Origin: Desulfallas sp. Bu1-1
GTDB lineage: Bacteria; Bacillota; Desulfotomaculia; Desulfotomaculales; Desulfallaceae
DNA length: 64,000 nt
Assembly (NCBI RefSeq): GCF_015594625.1
Contig: NZ_JADNRQ010000001.1
Coordinates: 62,001-126,000 of the forward strand
Direction: 5' to 3'
Shown: piece after piece, positions 1 to 9,417 of the stretch
How the letters are laid out: every line of letters begins with the position of its first letter
How positions within the stretch are numbered: position 1 is the stretch's first letter
Notes under the pieces: generated by a model
Database searches by the model: none
Seen by the model: the letters and a program-made list of their open reading frames with translations, nothing else
What the model was told of the DNA's origin: nothing
Program-made: the position numbers and the translations under genes

Positions 1-1067
1 CTAAGCAATTCGCCACCAGTTATAAAATTATCTCGGTCTACCATGAGATTATGTTTTTTCAGTAACTCAACCGTGTCGTTCAAGTCTAAAACCTGATCCG
101 CCGAGCTAAATTCCTTGGTTAAGATTTTTGGTTCAACATCTTTTTCATCACGCAACTCAGGGAGCATAGGTCGAATAACAAAATAATCACCGCGTTTTAT
201 GCAGCGATGCACCTCTTCTTCAGAGATCAATACTTCGTGCATTTTTTCACCCGGGCGAAGGCCGATGACCTTAATTTCCATCCTGCGATTGCCGATTAAT
301 GCCCTGGCAATATTTATCACTGTGGCGGCAGGGGCAATCGGAATATAAGTCTCACCTGGTTTGGCGTATTTTAGAGCAGCGATAACGGTATCCACAGCAT
401 CATTTAAACTTAACAAAAACCGGCTCATTTCAGGTACGGTTACGGTAACCGGGCCACCGTGTTTAATCTGGTCATGGAACAGCGGAATGACTGAACCGCG
501 TGAGGCCAGAACGTTGCCATAACGCACGCAGATAAAACGGGTTTTGGGATTTAAAATATTTGCCGCAGTGAAGATGCGCTCCTGGAGGGCTTTGGTCATT
601 CCCATGACATTAACGGGTTTACAGGCTTTATCGGTGCTGATGGCGATAACGGTATCCACGGAATAATTATTTTCTTCAATTGCCCGCACGATGTTGGCGG
701 CGCCGATACAGTTGGTCATCAGTGCCTGCGTCGGGAAGTATTCGCAAGAAGGCACCTGTTTCAATGCGGCTGCGTTAATCACGATATCCGCATCCCTGAT
801 CACCGAACAAACATCGGCGTAATTACGCACATCGCCAACACGAAATTCCAGTACATGCATGAAATTGCGATAAATAACCTCGTCAGTAGTCGCGTGCCTT
901 TGCAGGTAAGAAAGTCTCATTTCATGCTGTTTTGCCTCATCACGTGAAAATACAATCACTTTTTTGGGGATTCCCAACTCTCCGGTTAAAACACGGCGCA
1001 CCAAAGTTTTGCCCAGTGACCCTGTTCCACCGGTTATAACCACTGTTTTGTTATCAAAAATTAACAT
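1..1067 (-). CDS. CapE/WbjB-like UDP-sugar 4,6-dehydratase (3' end outside window)
   Basis: Extended SDR-type nucleotide-sugar dehydratase of the CapE/WbjB/FlaA1 family, which removes water from UDP-GlcNAc (C4/C6, with C5 epimerisation in the CapE branch) to begin synthesis of UDP-L-FucNAc-type or related sugars. Seen: a nucleotide-binding TGGTGSLG motif at residues 12-19, an INAAALKQVP motif, a STDKA motif, and MGMTKALQE with Met in place of the usual YxxxK tyrosine, as in CapE. The ATG at 1067 is the natural start. The frame is open for 355 codons and reaches base 1 without a stop, so the 3' end is missing. It lies 22 bases downstream of an RmlD-like reductase on the same strand, matching the capE-capF order. 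Family is clear; the exact product sugar is inferred. Confidence 0.88.
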   Translation of the reverse strand, partial: MLIFDNKTVVITGGTGSLGKTLVRRVLTGELGIPKKVIVFSRDEAKQHEMRLSYLQRHATTDEVIYRNFMHVLEFRVGDVRNYADVCSVIRDADIVINAAALKQVPSCEYFPTQALMTNCIGAANIVRAIEENNYSVDTVIAISTDKACKPVNVMGMTKALQERIFTAANILNPKTRFICVRYGNVLASRGSVIPLFHDQIKHGGPVTVTVPEMSRFLLSLNDAVDTVIAALKYAKPGETYIPIAPAATVINIARALIGNRRMEIKVIGLRPGEKMHEVLISEEEVHRCIKRGDYFVIRPMLPELRDEKDVEPKILTKEFSSADQVLDLNDTVELLKKHNLMVDRDNFITGGELL

Positions 1068-1089
1068 TTTTTACACCCTGCTGCAAAAA

Positions 1090-1977
1090 CTAATTGTAAT
1101 ACGTTGACGAAATATAATTTTGGTACATTTTATCCACCAGTTCCGGCCAGGATGGCGGAGTATAGCCGGTGATACGGCGAAAAACGGAAGAGTCCAGAGA
1201 GCGGTCTATCCTGAATTCTTCATCAGGCTCTATGGTAACTTGTTTTGCGTACCTCCGGGCCACCAGCTTTAACAAATCATATTTGGAGATGGGATCCGAC
1301 GAAACATGATACAGGCCCTTCAGGTTTGGACTGGGAATCACAAACTCACCGATAATGCGTGCCATCTCAATGGTCGGAAGCCCGGTATAAATTGCGTTGG
1401 TAAATCCATGAACGGTCCCCTCTTGAGCGAGAAACCACTCGATCAGGCCATGTTTTCCCCTGAGTTCGTGTCCGATAATTGATGTGCGCAAGGTAACGCA
1501 ATGCGGGTCGTAAACTTCCCCTAACAATTTTGACCGGCCATAAAGATCGGTGGCGCTGGCAGGTTCGTTTTCGTTGTAATTTCCTTTTTTTCCATCAAAT
1601 ACACAGTCCGTGCTTATATGAATCACCCGCGCTCCGGCAGCACGGCATACCGCTGCGATCCGGTGCGGCAGCAAAGCGTTTATTGAAATGGCGGCCAGCG
1701 GATCGCTGGCCGCCGGCAGTTGTTTAATCAAGCCGATGCAATTGATGACAATACTGGGCCGGGTGTCGTCAACGGCCCGGATAATAGTGGCAAAGTCGTT
1801 GGCATCCACGTTGTCGATTATCTTTTCCACCAGTGCTGCGGGAAACCGCCGGGAAACCAGGTTGGAATTCCGTACGGTGGCATAAACATCCAGTTGTGCC
1901 GTTGTTGAAAGCTGCACGAACAGGGTATGGCCCAACATCCCGGTGCCGCCGAGAATTAATACTTTTTTAGTCTGCAT
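1090..1977 (-). CDS. RmlD/CapF-like NAD(P)-dependent sugar reductase
   Basis: SDR-family reductase of 295 residues resembling dTDP-4-dehydrorhamnose reductase (RmlD) and the N-terminal domain of CapF. The nucleotide-binding GGTGMLG motif is at residues 10-16; HISTDCVFDG and the catalytic YGRSK (YxxxK) follow. CapF proteins normally carry an extra C-terminal cupin, which is absent here, so this is the short form. It sits one base past the stop of the upstream glycosyltransferase and 22 bases before the CapE-like gene, so the three are probably cotranscribed. It likely reduces the 4-keto sugar made by the CapE-like enzyme; a CapG-type 2-epimerase would be expected beyond the left edge. Substrate is inferred. 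Confidence 0.82.
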   Translation of the reverse strand: MQTKKVLILGGTGMLGHTLFVQLSTTAQLDVYATVRNSNLVSRRFPAALVEKIIDNVDANDFATIIRAVDDTRPSIVINCIGLIKQLPAASDPLAAISINALLPHRIAAVCRAAGARVIHISTDCVFDGKKGNYNENEPASATDLYGRSKLLGEVYDPHCVTLRTSIIGHELRGKHGLIEWFLAQEGTVHGFTNAIYTGLPTIEMARIIGEFVIPSPNLKGLYHVSSDPISKYDLLKLVARRYAKQVTIEPDEEFRIDRSLDSSVFRRITGYTPPSWPELVDKMYQNYISSTYYN

Positions 1978-1978
1978 A

Positions 1979-3205
1979 TTACCCCTCTTTTACCAGCTTT
2001 TCCATCCAAAATTGCAAGCGATCCAATATCATATCCCGTTTAAAATGTGCCTCGTAATAAGCCCGGCCGCGCAATCCCATGGCCTGCCTTTCGGAACCCG
2101 GCGTCCGGTACATTTTGAGAACCATTTTCGCCAAACATTCCGGATCCTCTGCCGGGCAAGTGAAACCGGCGCCGGCTTCATTTATAATCCGGGCGCCCTC
2201 ACCGTTCAATGCAGCGATGACAGGCCTCCCGCAAGCCAGATAAGATTGCAGTTTTGACGGGATGGTCAACGAAAAAACCGGATCGCTTTTCAATGTAACC
2301 AGCATCACATCCGCAAGGGCGAAAAAACGCGGCATCGCTTCCACCGGATGCCTGCCCAGCAGGTGTACATTGCCGGTCAGTCCCCGGTCTTTCACTTGCT
2401 CCTCAACCCACCTGCGCATTCGCCCGTCCCCGGCAATCAACCAGTGAATATCCGGGTAAGTCTTCAGTTTTCCGGCGGCGGCAAGTATTGTATCAAAATC
2501 CTGGGCGGCTCCGATATTCCCCGCAAACATCACGCGAAACCCCGCCGGCATACCCGTTTGCTCCGGCGCGTCATTTTCTATGACCACCGGCTTATACAGC
2601 TCCTCGGCCCAGTTCGGAAAATAAAGTATCCGGTCGGGTTTTACTCCTTCCTTCTCAACATAAGGGTAAAAGCCCCTGGACTGTACCAGGATAAGGTTGC
2701 AATTCCGGTAAATGAAATTTACTAATTTACCAACCATGCGCAGCACCCACGGGGATTGCACGGCACCCGTTGCGGACAGGCTTTCCGGCCAAAGATCCTG
2801 GATCCAAAACATAACGGGAATACCTTTTAACTTTTTTAAAATAATGGCCGGTATGCCGACGGTAACGGGGGAGTACTGGCAAACAAAAATTAAATCAAAC
2901 TTGTTGCGGCAGTAAAAAGGGGCAAGAAAGCTGGCCAATAGAGTAAAAGAAAAATAGTTTATGGCTAAACGCCAGCCCTGTCCCCTGCCGCGTGGTATCA
3001 ATGGCACCCGGATTACTTTGACACCGTAATAATTCTGGCGGCGCGGTTTGAAAAATCCATAACCCGGGAAAAAACTCCCGCCGGGGTAATTCGGTATTCC
3101 CGTAAGGACCGTCACTTGGTGACCTTTTTCCCTTAAATTCTGTGTCAAATCATTGATGCGGAAATTTTCCGGCCAGAAATATTGAGTGACAACAAGAATA
3201 TTCAA
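1979..3205 (-). CDS. GT4 glycosyltransferase, WbuB/WcaI-like
   Basis: Cytoplasmic retaining glycosyltransferase with the GT-B fold. The N-terminal Rossmann half begins NILVVTQYFWPENFR, typical of the WbuB/WcaI branch, and the C-terminal nucleotide-sugar half contains MFAGNIG and the SLTIPSKLQSYLACGRPV segment with its donor-binding region. I chose the TTG start at 3205: it follows an AGGAG 9 bases upstream and lies one base after the stop of the preceding gene. An ATG at 3229 would add eight residues overlapping that gene and has no better ribosome site. It probably adds one residue of the repeat unit; in related loci WbuB acts with FucNAc donors, which would suit the CapE/CapF-like neighbours, but donor and acceptor cannot be read from sequence. 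Confidence 0.85.
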   Translation of the reverse strand: MNILVVTQYFWPENFRINDLTQNLREKGHQVTVLTGIPNYPGGSFFPGYGFFKPRRQNYYGVKVIRVPLIPRGRGQGWRLAINYFSFTLLASFLAPFYCRNKFDLIFVCQYSPVTVGIPAIILKKLKGIPVMFWIQDLWPESLSATGAVQSPWVLRMVGKLVNFIYRNCNLILVQSRGFYPYVEKEGVKPDRILYFPNWAEELYKPVVIENDAPEQTGMPAGFRVMFAGNIGAAQDFDTILAAAGKLKTYPDIHWLIAGDGRMRRWVEEQVKDRGLTGNVHLLGRHPVEAMPRFFALADVMLVTLKSDPVFSLTIPSKLQSYLACGRPVIAALNGEGARIINEAGAGFTCPAEDPECLAKMVLKMYRTPGSERQAMGLRGRAYYEAHFKRDMILDRLQFWMEKLVKEG

Positions 3206-3206
3206 C

Positions 3207-5690
3207 TTAAAGCACTCCTCGAACAACACTTAGAAATAAAGTGCGATTTTGCTCCAGCGACTTTGCCGCCCGGCTGCATTGCCAACCGTATGCCCGCGCC
3301 CGCTGCGACAATTTTCGGTGGGTTTGGGTATCCATATCCACGCATTTCTGTAATACATGTTGAAAGACTTCCGGTTTATCCAGGGGCACATCCCACCCTA
3401 CACCTTTATCTTCCAAGCCTCGCCAGGGCGTCTGGTCGCTGGTCAGCACCGGGCACCCGGCGATCAGTGCCTCCAGGATGACATGCCCGAAATTCTCCCC
3501 GCGGGTGGGGAGAAAGAACAGGTCATGGTCCTTGATTACGGATACGACATGCTCATGAGACACTGCGCCCATATAACGCACCTCGATGTTGCCGGGCAGT
3601 AAATCAATAATTTCCCGGCATTTCGCCCAGTAATCCGGATCTTCCACCGGCCCGTATATATTGAACTGGATTTTACCCTGCAAGGACTTGAGCATTTTTA
3701 AGGCGCCGTCCAGATTTTTTATCCTGGCTATGCGTGACAGGAAAATAACATTTAAAAAGCCTTTAATTTTATTGCGTCGATATGGTTCCTGGTGTGTTAG
3801 ACGTACAACCGGCGGCAAATCCGGGGCAATTATTACCGGGATACGGTCGCCGAACCGGTTTCTGATATTTTTTTCCTCATGCTCACTGGATGCCTGCCAG
3901 GTAATGCCGCGATACAATCCGAGGAGCTTTGCTGCGATTATGAACAGGCGTTTTTTGAAACCTTTCAGCGCCAGGGCGCCCGGGGAAAGCTCTCCCCGCG
4001 GGGCCAGGATTACCGGCACTTTGGGAATTAACCCCAGCCGCCTGAGGAGCAGCGGCTTGACGGTAAAATCAATGGAAAAAAAACTGTTTATATAAAGCAC
4101 ATCATGCTCCGTTGCCCGGAGCACTTTTCTGATCTTCCACAGTGAACTATGCTGCGGGGAAAGATACAGGACATTTGCTTTATCTACCTGTTGCCAGCAA
4201 TTAGCCAGGATTCCCGGGCAGGGCTTAAAATCACCCAGGTCGCGATCCCGGGTGATAATTTTAAAACTAAATTCGTCTCCGAGCCGGTCCACCATATTGG
4301 CCAGGGTGCGGATAGTCCCGCCGCCTTTATAGCATGGAATATAGTAATTGCTGGTAGTAAGTACTACAGGCCTGTTTTTTATCGTTAATAATCCTTCATA
4401 GGCGGCTGCAATCACCTCTATCCGGAAAGAAGCAAGCCGGCGCCGGAGCGTCAATCTATCGATCTGCGGCGGATATTCTATGAATTCAATTAGATTAACT
4501 AACTGGTTTGCATCCAGGGTGGTGGTATTTTCCAAAAGGCAGAGCGAAGCCGAATAACTTTTTAAAAATGCTGTAGAGCTGTCATTGGCCGTTTTAGCAA
4601 GGTTTAAAATCGATTTGCCCGTGCTTGCGTACTCCACCAGTTTGCTGGGCAACTGGTAGGGGGTGCTGTTGCCGATATTTACAAGCACATCAGCATTTTT
4701 CATGGCCTCAAGCGCCTTGTCATGGGTCACCGGGCTGTGGAGAAAAATCCTGGTGCCCAGCAGTGTTTTGTAAGGTTTAAAGCAATCACGGCAGTTATTT
4801 ATGTCCCCAAGGAAATGCAGTTCCAATCTATCTGCCAGGTGAGTCTGCAGCAGTTTCTCGAACAAGAGCAGTAAAAAGCCGGGATTCCGTATCGTTTTAT
4901 ACAGGGTGCCGATAAACGCAAGCCTGATTTTGTGATCTCCCGGAAACCGTGTATTCTCAATTGCATAATCTTCCACCAGCGAAAGCAAAGGGGGAATAAC
5001 GCGAATTTTACCGGCACTTTCAGGAAACAAGCCGGCGTACTTTTCCAAAGCGGGTTCAGTTGTGACCGCAACGGCGTCGGCATGGCGAAAAATATTTCTT
5101 TCGATGGAATAATTTAATGATTTGTACAGCTGGTGATTGTTCGCCGGTGTTTCTTCAAGAAAACAAAATGGATCGCCGATATCAACGACCCATCTCAATT
5201 GCGGATACTTCTTTTTTAAGCCCAGCCCGACCAGATGCCCCGTGAAAGGATGGGATACGCTGATCAGGTTGTCATACCGGTTTTTTAGCACCAGTTGCTG
5301 CACTTTTTTTAGGGCCGGAAAATACCACAAACAGGCGTAATCAGGCCAGTATATTTTTTTCCATGTCCGGTCATGAATCCACTTGGCCAGAGAAGCCGGC
5401 CGGAGTAGAGAGGCTGAAATTATACCTTTTGTTAATTTACCACGCCCGGTTTGTGGATGGGCATCCGGTTTGCCAAACCGGCTTCGCAGCACCTCGCTGA
5501 CAGTACTCCCAACCCGGTAAATATGGACGCCGTTTAAAATTTCCTCCCGGGGCAGGCCGGGCATCCAGGCGCAGACAATATCCACATGATGTCCCTGACC
5601 GGCCCAATGTTCGGCAATGGCAGCCCAGCGGAAAGCGCGAGGCGTGATTGCGGGAGCGTAGGAATAGGTGATAATAAGGACATGTTTCAT
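3207..5690 (-). CDS. Double glycosyltransferase (two GT4-like halves in one chain)
   Basis: An 827-residue protein made of two complete GT-B glycosyltransferase units. Unit one (about 1-425) starts HVLIITYSYAPAITPRAFRW and has a second Rossmann half with RLAFIGTLYKTIRNP and a PYQLPSKLVEYASTGKSIL donor region. Unit two (about 430-827) restarts with VVLTTSNYYIPCYKGGGTIR, the typical N-terminal glycine loop, and continues with NVIFLSRIARIKNLDGAL and LPTRGENFGHVILEALIAG. Single GT4 enzymes are about 350-420 residues, so this is a fusion able to add two sugars in succession. It is tightly coupled to the next gene (TTG one base after its stop). Family assignment is firm; the sugars added are unknown. 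Confidence 0.86.
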   Translation of the reverse strand: MKHVLIITYSYAPAITPRAFRWAAIAEHWAGQGHHVDIVCAWMPGLPREEILNGVHIYRVGSTVSEVLRSRFGKPDAHPQTGRGKLTKGIISASLLRPASLAKWIHDRTWKKIYWPDYACLWYFPALKKVQQLVLKNRYDNLISVSHPFTGHLVGLGLKKKYPQLRWVVDIGDPFCFLEETPANNHQLYKSLNYSIERNIFRHADAVAVTTEPALEKYAGLFPESAGKIRVIPPLLSLVEDYAIENTRFPGDHKIRLAFIGTLYKTIRNPGFLLLLFEKLLQTHLADRLELHFLGDINNCRDCFKPYKTLLGTRIFLHSPVTHDKALEAMKNADVLVNIGNSTPYQLPSKLVEYASTGKSILNLAKTANDSSTAFLKSYSASLCLLENTTTLDANQLVNLIEFIEYPPQIDRLTLRRRLASFRIEVIAAAYEGLLTIKNRPVVLTTSNYYIPCYKGGGTIRTLANMVDRLGDEFSFKIITRDRDLGDFKPCPGILANCWQQVDKANVLYLSPQHSSLWKIRKVLRATEHDVLYINSFFSIDFTVKPLLLRRLGLIPKVPVILAPRGELSPGALALKGFKKRLFIIAAKLLGLYRGITWQASSEHEEKNIRNRFGDRIPVIIAPDLPPVVRLTHQEPYRRNKIKGFLNVIFLSRIARIKNLDGALKMLKSLQGKIQFNIYGPVEDPDYWAKCREIIDLLPGNIEVRYMGAVSHEHVVSVIKDHDLFFLPTRGENFGHVILEALIAGCPVLTSDQTPWRGLEDKGVGWDVPLDKPEVFQHVLQKCVDMDTQTHRKLSQRARAYGWQCSRAAKSLEQNRTLFLSVVRGVL

Positions 5691-5708
5691 AAGTTTTCAC
5701 ACTCTGAC

Positions 5709-7061
5709 TTATTCATGTCTATAGATTTCATGGGCCAACAGAGCACAGGCCACTGCAAACATCATTGGTAATTCTTCTGCATGAACCGCCAGCATGATTA
5801 ACCACGCCAGGTAAGCGGCAAGTATCAACAAAATTTTTTTGCTTTGCCGAAGCTTTTTAATTACTAATATTTTAACTACGGGGCGAAAGAAAAAAAGGAA
5901 AAGTAAAGCCAACCCCAAAACACCTGACGAAAACACAATGTTAAAATACAAGCTGAGAAAGCTGGCTATAACCTCGACTCCCAAATACTGGCTAAGAAGA
6001 ATATTTGCATTTCCAAGTCCTGAACCAAACAGCGGAATTGAAGTATTGGCAACATATTCATAGATGTAACTTCTATTAGACTCTTTCATTCCCCCTTCAA
6101 AGAAAATCGGAGCTAACCGGTCTCCAATTACTTGGAATAAATTTATTTCTCCAGTTCCGTAGCTTACAACAATACTGTTAAAAATAACCAGGGCCAGTAA
6201 AACTATTGCAGCAAAACGCAATAAAGTTTTCAGGTTATTAAGCTTGAATGGGTTGAAAATAAAAATTGCCCCGACAAATCCCAGTGCGGACCCTAAAATG
6301 CCGGTCAAGCTACCGGTGAGAAGAATAGCTGTGCCTATGAGAATAGTGTGGATATTGTGTAGCACACTTTGGCGGTATATTAAACTTAAAAAAAAGGGTA
6401 CAACCAGCCATTCCGCCAGGTGACTGGGCTCACGGAAAGTGCCCAGAGCCCGGTGGAAAGCATAAGTGAAAACCACCGGCTGGCCTTCTCCAGCTGTTAC
6501 CCCATCAGTGCTGATTCGGTTCCGGGGAAGTTCCGGAAGACCGTAGATCTGGGCTATATAGATATAAATTGCCACAATGGAAACGATGGTTCCAATGATT
6601 ACCATCCACTTAATGACCGAGTCCCGGTAACCCTTTACCACCAGCCAGTAGACCAGGCATAAAGTAGAAATAAAAGACAATATTGTCAGAAACCGCAAGG
6701 AAATGAAAACCGGGTAAGGTGTGGTTGCCAGGGGTGGCATTAAGCTTTTATAGTCGTTAATTGCACTATTGAAAGTTGTAACCAGCAGCGCCCATAACAA
6801 GAACCACAGCAACACTTGACTTCCCGGTACAATATAAAGCTTGCGGGTGCACCCGAGGAACAAAACGGCGGCAATCGTTCCGAGTTGTGCCAGCCATTGA
6901 ACCGGTATGGGGCCGAGGTTATAGGCATCCAGCGCATTTCCGAACATGAGTGCCGCATATATCAACAAAAATGCGCTGACTTTGGTATTCCCGGTTGTTT
7001 TAAACAGGGACCCGGCCGTTGATGGAGGGCGTGGAACGATTTTATCCATGCCGGATACCAT
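5709..7061 (-). CDS. Wzy-like O-antigen/EPS polymerase (multi-spanning membrane protein)
   Basis: A 450-residue hydrophobic protein with roughly ten to twelve membrane segments and a longer hydrophilic loop around residues 180-215 (FHRALGTFREPSHLAEW), the pattern of Wzy polymerases and O-antigen ligases, whose sequences are otherwise poorly conserved. In a Wzx/Wzy system the polymerase joins flipped lipid-linked repeat units on the outer face of the membrane. It starts inside the last 20 bases of the heparinase-like gene and lies between it and the double glycosyltransferase. No clear ribosome site precedes either the ATG at 7061 or the in-frame ATG at 7049, so translational coupling is likely. 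Function is inferred from topology and context. Confidence 0.72.
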   Translation of the reverse strand: MVSGMDKIVPRPPSTAGSLFKTTGNTKVSAFLLIYAALMFGNALDAYNLGPIPVQWLAQLGTIAAVLFLGCTRKLYIVPGSQVLLWFLLWALLVTTFNSAINDYKSLMPPLATTPYPVFISLRFLTILSFISTLCLVYWLVVKGYRDSVIKWMVIIGTIVSIVAIYIYIAQIYGLPELPRNRISTDGVTAGEGQPVVFTYAFHRALGTFREPSHLAEWLVVPFFLSLIYRQSVLHNIHTILIGTAILLTGSLTGILGSALGFVGAIFIFNPFKLNNLKTLLRFAAIVLLALVIFNSIVVSYGTGEINLFQVIGDRLAPIFFEGGMKESNRSYIYEYVANTSIPLFGSGLGNANILLSQYLGVEVIASFLSLYFNIVFSSGVLGLALLFLFFFRPVVKILVIKKLRQSKKILLILAAYLAWLIMLAVHAEELPMMFAVACALLAHEIYRHE

Positions 7062-9294
7062 AACCGGGGGATAATGAAGGAATTGTGGTATTGGTACTGC
7101 AACAAAAGCTGCCTTCCCCGGTATAATCCATAATCCGTATCCCGTGTTCCATTAACTGCACCACCCGGTAAACAGGGTCCCCGTAGCCCCAGTGCATGCC
7201 AATAAACCCCTTTCCGCCAAAATATAAACACTTTGCTTTTGCTTCATCGCCCAATGTAAACAATCCCCGGTCCAACCGTCCCGGTTCCCTCCGTCCCTTG
7301 GCCAGCGGCACAAAATGTGCTTTCGCTGAACGGTATTCATTGCGCCGCGCGGGCAATGGCGTGTAAAGGTACGTGCCCGGGTCGGCGATCCAATCTTCGC
7401 CGTCCACGTTCAATTCGACGGCCAGCTGGTCATTGTGGGCGTGGCCGCCATTGCCGTTTTGACCGATGGGCCCGCAGCGCACCGCCAGGTAAAGGCGCCT
7501 GGAACGGAAAATATACAATCCGAAATTGCGATAGGCATAAAGCTTTAGATCTTTGAGCAGGTTACTGCCGGGTACCGGAATTTCCACAACCCGCTGCTCC
7601 CCGGTCAGTGCATTAAACCGGGACTTCAATCTCAACCAGTCTTTCCTTGTTCCGATGCGCGCCCGTTCGGCGCCCGCAGGTTCACCGCCAAGGCGGTAAG
7701 ATGCCAGGCGAGTACCGCCGGCCAAGTGGTGCACAAGACCGGTCTCCAGCCGGTTATCGCCCGCAAAGACCGCTAAATCCTCCCGCCCCAGCAGGCCGTT
7801 AACAGCGGCCACCAGGTGGCGGTGATCCAGGTGATCTTCATCCCAGTAAACAGCCTGGCCGGGCAAATCGGTGTAACCGTCCAAATTTGCATACCTGGCC
7901 CTGGCCTCGGCCACGGTCATTTTCCGGTAAACCGGTTGGAGTTTGAGCAGTTGGCCGCTGTCGTTGTCGCCGATCTGGGGAACATGCCCGTTGGGCTTGG
8001 TGATGTGCATGGCAAACTCGGCCATCTTTTCCAGCCGCTCAATGTACCAAGCCGGGAAGGGGGCAAGGCGGTTACTGCCCGGCAAAGGATAGAGGGGAAC
8101 CGGACCGGGCTTAAGTCCGGGTTGGACCGTAAGCAAGTGGTGGTTATATTCCCTGAGCGCGGCTCGTTTCTCGTCCGGCAGGCCCAGCACCAGCGCAGTG
8201 GCGTATACAACCAGTTCCGCGGCCAGACGGTGATAACAAGTTGATGCTTCAAAGTTTGTGCCGTCCGGGTAAAACTGCAGGTTTACCTCGCTGATCAATT
8301 CCTGAACCGCAAAGGCCAGCCAAGTATCGGTTTCCGGATTGCGGGGCAGGTAGGCCGCCGCGAACAACAGGCCGACAATATCGGCGAGGTAGTGGTTGCC
8401 GCGCAGCTCTGGACTCCATTCCAAATGTGTTGCGATATGCCGGCCGTGTTCATATACACTGCGCATAAATACGTTCATAAATTTTGCATCAAAATCCACT
8501 CCCTGTACCCGGAAAAGGTCATAGGCAACCAGCCAGTTGGTTATCCTGATCGCTACATCCATGGTGCAGCACCAATTTACTCCGTAACGGGGCGGGTTGG
8601 TGGCGATAAAATCCAGGACCTGGTTGCGAAACTCACGGGCATAAACCCGTGCGGGCGCAAAACCAACCTGCCCATCCTTTGCCATGGCACAGGCCCAGGC
8701 CAGTTGCGGCAGATGCTGCATGCGTGCCAGTTCCCACGGTACCTTGATATCCACGCCCGGTTTATGCCCGTAGGCAATATCAAGATACCAGGTATCTTCG
8801 GACCAGCGGTAGCCGGATTTAAAATCCAAATGCCAATCAATAGGGACGTAATCCCCGTCCACCACACGCCAGATGCGCCGGGATTCGGCTACGTTGGTGC
8901 GATTAATTTTCCCGTCCAACCACTTGCCGTTGCTGTCCGGATGTACAGGGGAGCCCATTCCATACCGGTAACCTTCCAAACCGCGGCAATGTATGCCGTG
9001 CTTCACCTGCACCCAGCCCGAACCAAGCAGATCGAAGCGGTGCTCCAGGTAATGCCCGGCCAGCGCTGCGATTTGTTCGGCGTGCGACCGTAATATACCC
9101 AGGGGTACGGCGCCAAAATAATTGTTCAGTCTGCCCGGAGGGAAGGGGACATTTTTTACGTAAGTTGAGTGCCTGGCATCGCGCCGGCGCCGGTATAAAA
9201 GCGTTGCCCGTTTCCAGGCCTTGCTCATTGCTTTTATTATGACCATATGCGGGGGAAGATTCCTGGCCCGCTGAAGGTAATATGTTAGTCTCAT
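7042..9294 (-). CDS. Heparinase II/III-like polysaccharide lyase family protein
   Basis: A 750-residue protein with two parts typical of this family: an alpha-helical toroid-like N-terminal region (about 90-430; motifs HLEWSPELRGNHYLAD and FEASTCYHRLAAE) and a beta-rich C-terminal heparinase II/III domain containing GNGGHAHNDQLAVELN, then DPGTYLYT and NEYRSAKAH. The His-Asn-Asp region of the GGHAHND motif is the usual active-site signature of lyases acting on uronic-acid polymers. No export signal is obvious: the N-terminus is basic and not strongly hydrophobic. Family members commonly sit in EPS gene clusters and are thought to trim or release uronic-acid-containing polymer, which agrees with the WecC-type dehydrogenase here. 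The real substrate is unknown. Confidence 0.85.
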   Translation of the reverse strand: MRLTYYLQRARNLPPHMVIIKAMSKAWKRATLLYRRRRDARHSTYVKNVPFPPGRLNNYFGAVPLGILRSHAEQIAALAGHYLEHRFDLLGSGWVQVKHGIHCRGLEGYRYGMGSPVHPDSNGKWLDGKINRTNVAESRRIWRVVDGDYVPIDWHLDFKSGYRWSEDTWYLDIAYGHKPGVDIKVPWELARMQHLPQLAWACAMAKDGQVGFAPARVYAREFRNQVLDFIATNPPRYGVNWCCTMDVAIRITNWLVAYDLFRVQGVDFDAKFMNVFMRSVYEHGRHIATHLEWSPELRGNHYLADIVGLLFAAAYLPRNPETDTWLAFAVQELISEVNLQFYPDGTNFEASTCYHRLAAELVVYATALVLGLPDEKRAALREYNHHLLTVQPGLKPGPVPLYPLPGSNRLAPFPAWYIERLEKMAEFAMHITKPNGHVPQIGDNDSGQLLKLQPVYRKMTVAEARARYANLDGYTDLPGQAVYWDEDHLDHRHLVAAVNGLLGREDLAVFAGDNRLETGLVHHLAGGTRLASYRLGGEPAGAERARIGTRKDWLRLKSRFNALTGEQRVVEIPVPGSNLLKDLKLYAYRNFGLYIFRSRRLYLAVRCGPIGQNGNGGHAHNDQLAVELNVDGEDWIADPGTYLYTPLPARRNEYRSAKAHFVPLAKGRREPGRLDRGLFTLGDEAKAKCLYFGGKGFIGMHWGYGDPVYRVVQLMEHGIRIMDYTGEGSFCCSTNTTIPSLSPGYGIRHG

Positions 9295-9417
9295 AGGATC
9301 AATCCCGAAAAAACAAGTTAACAGGCGGGGCCGGCAAAAACTGATGTGCGAATTTTGTCACTGGTTAATAAATCATAAATGTATTTGAATGTTTTTAAAT
9401 CCATATGCAATAATAAC

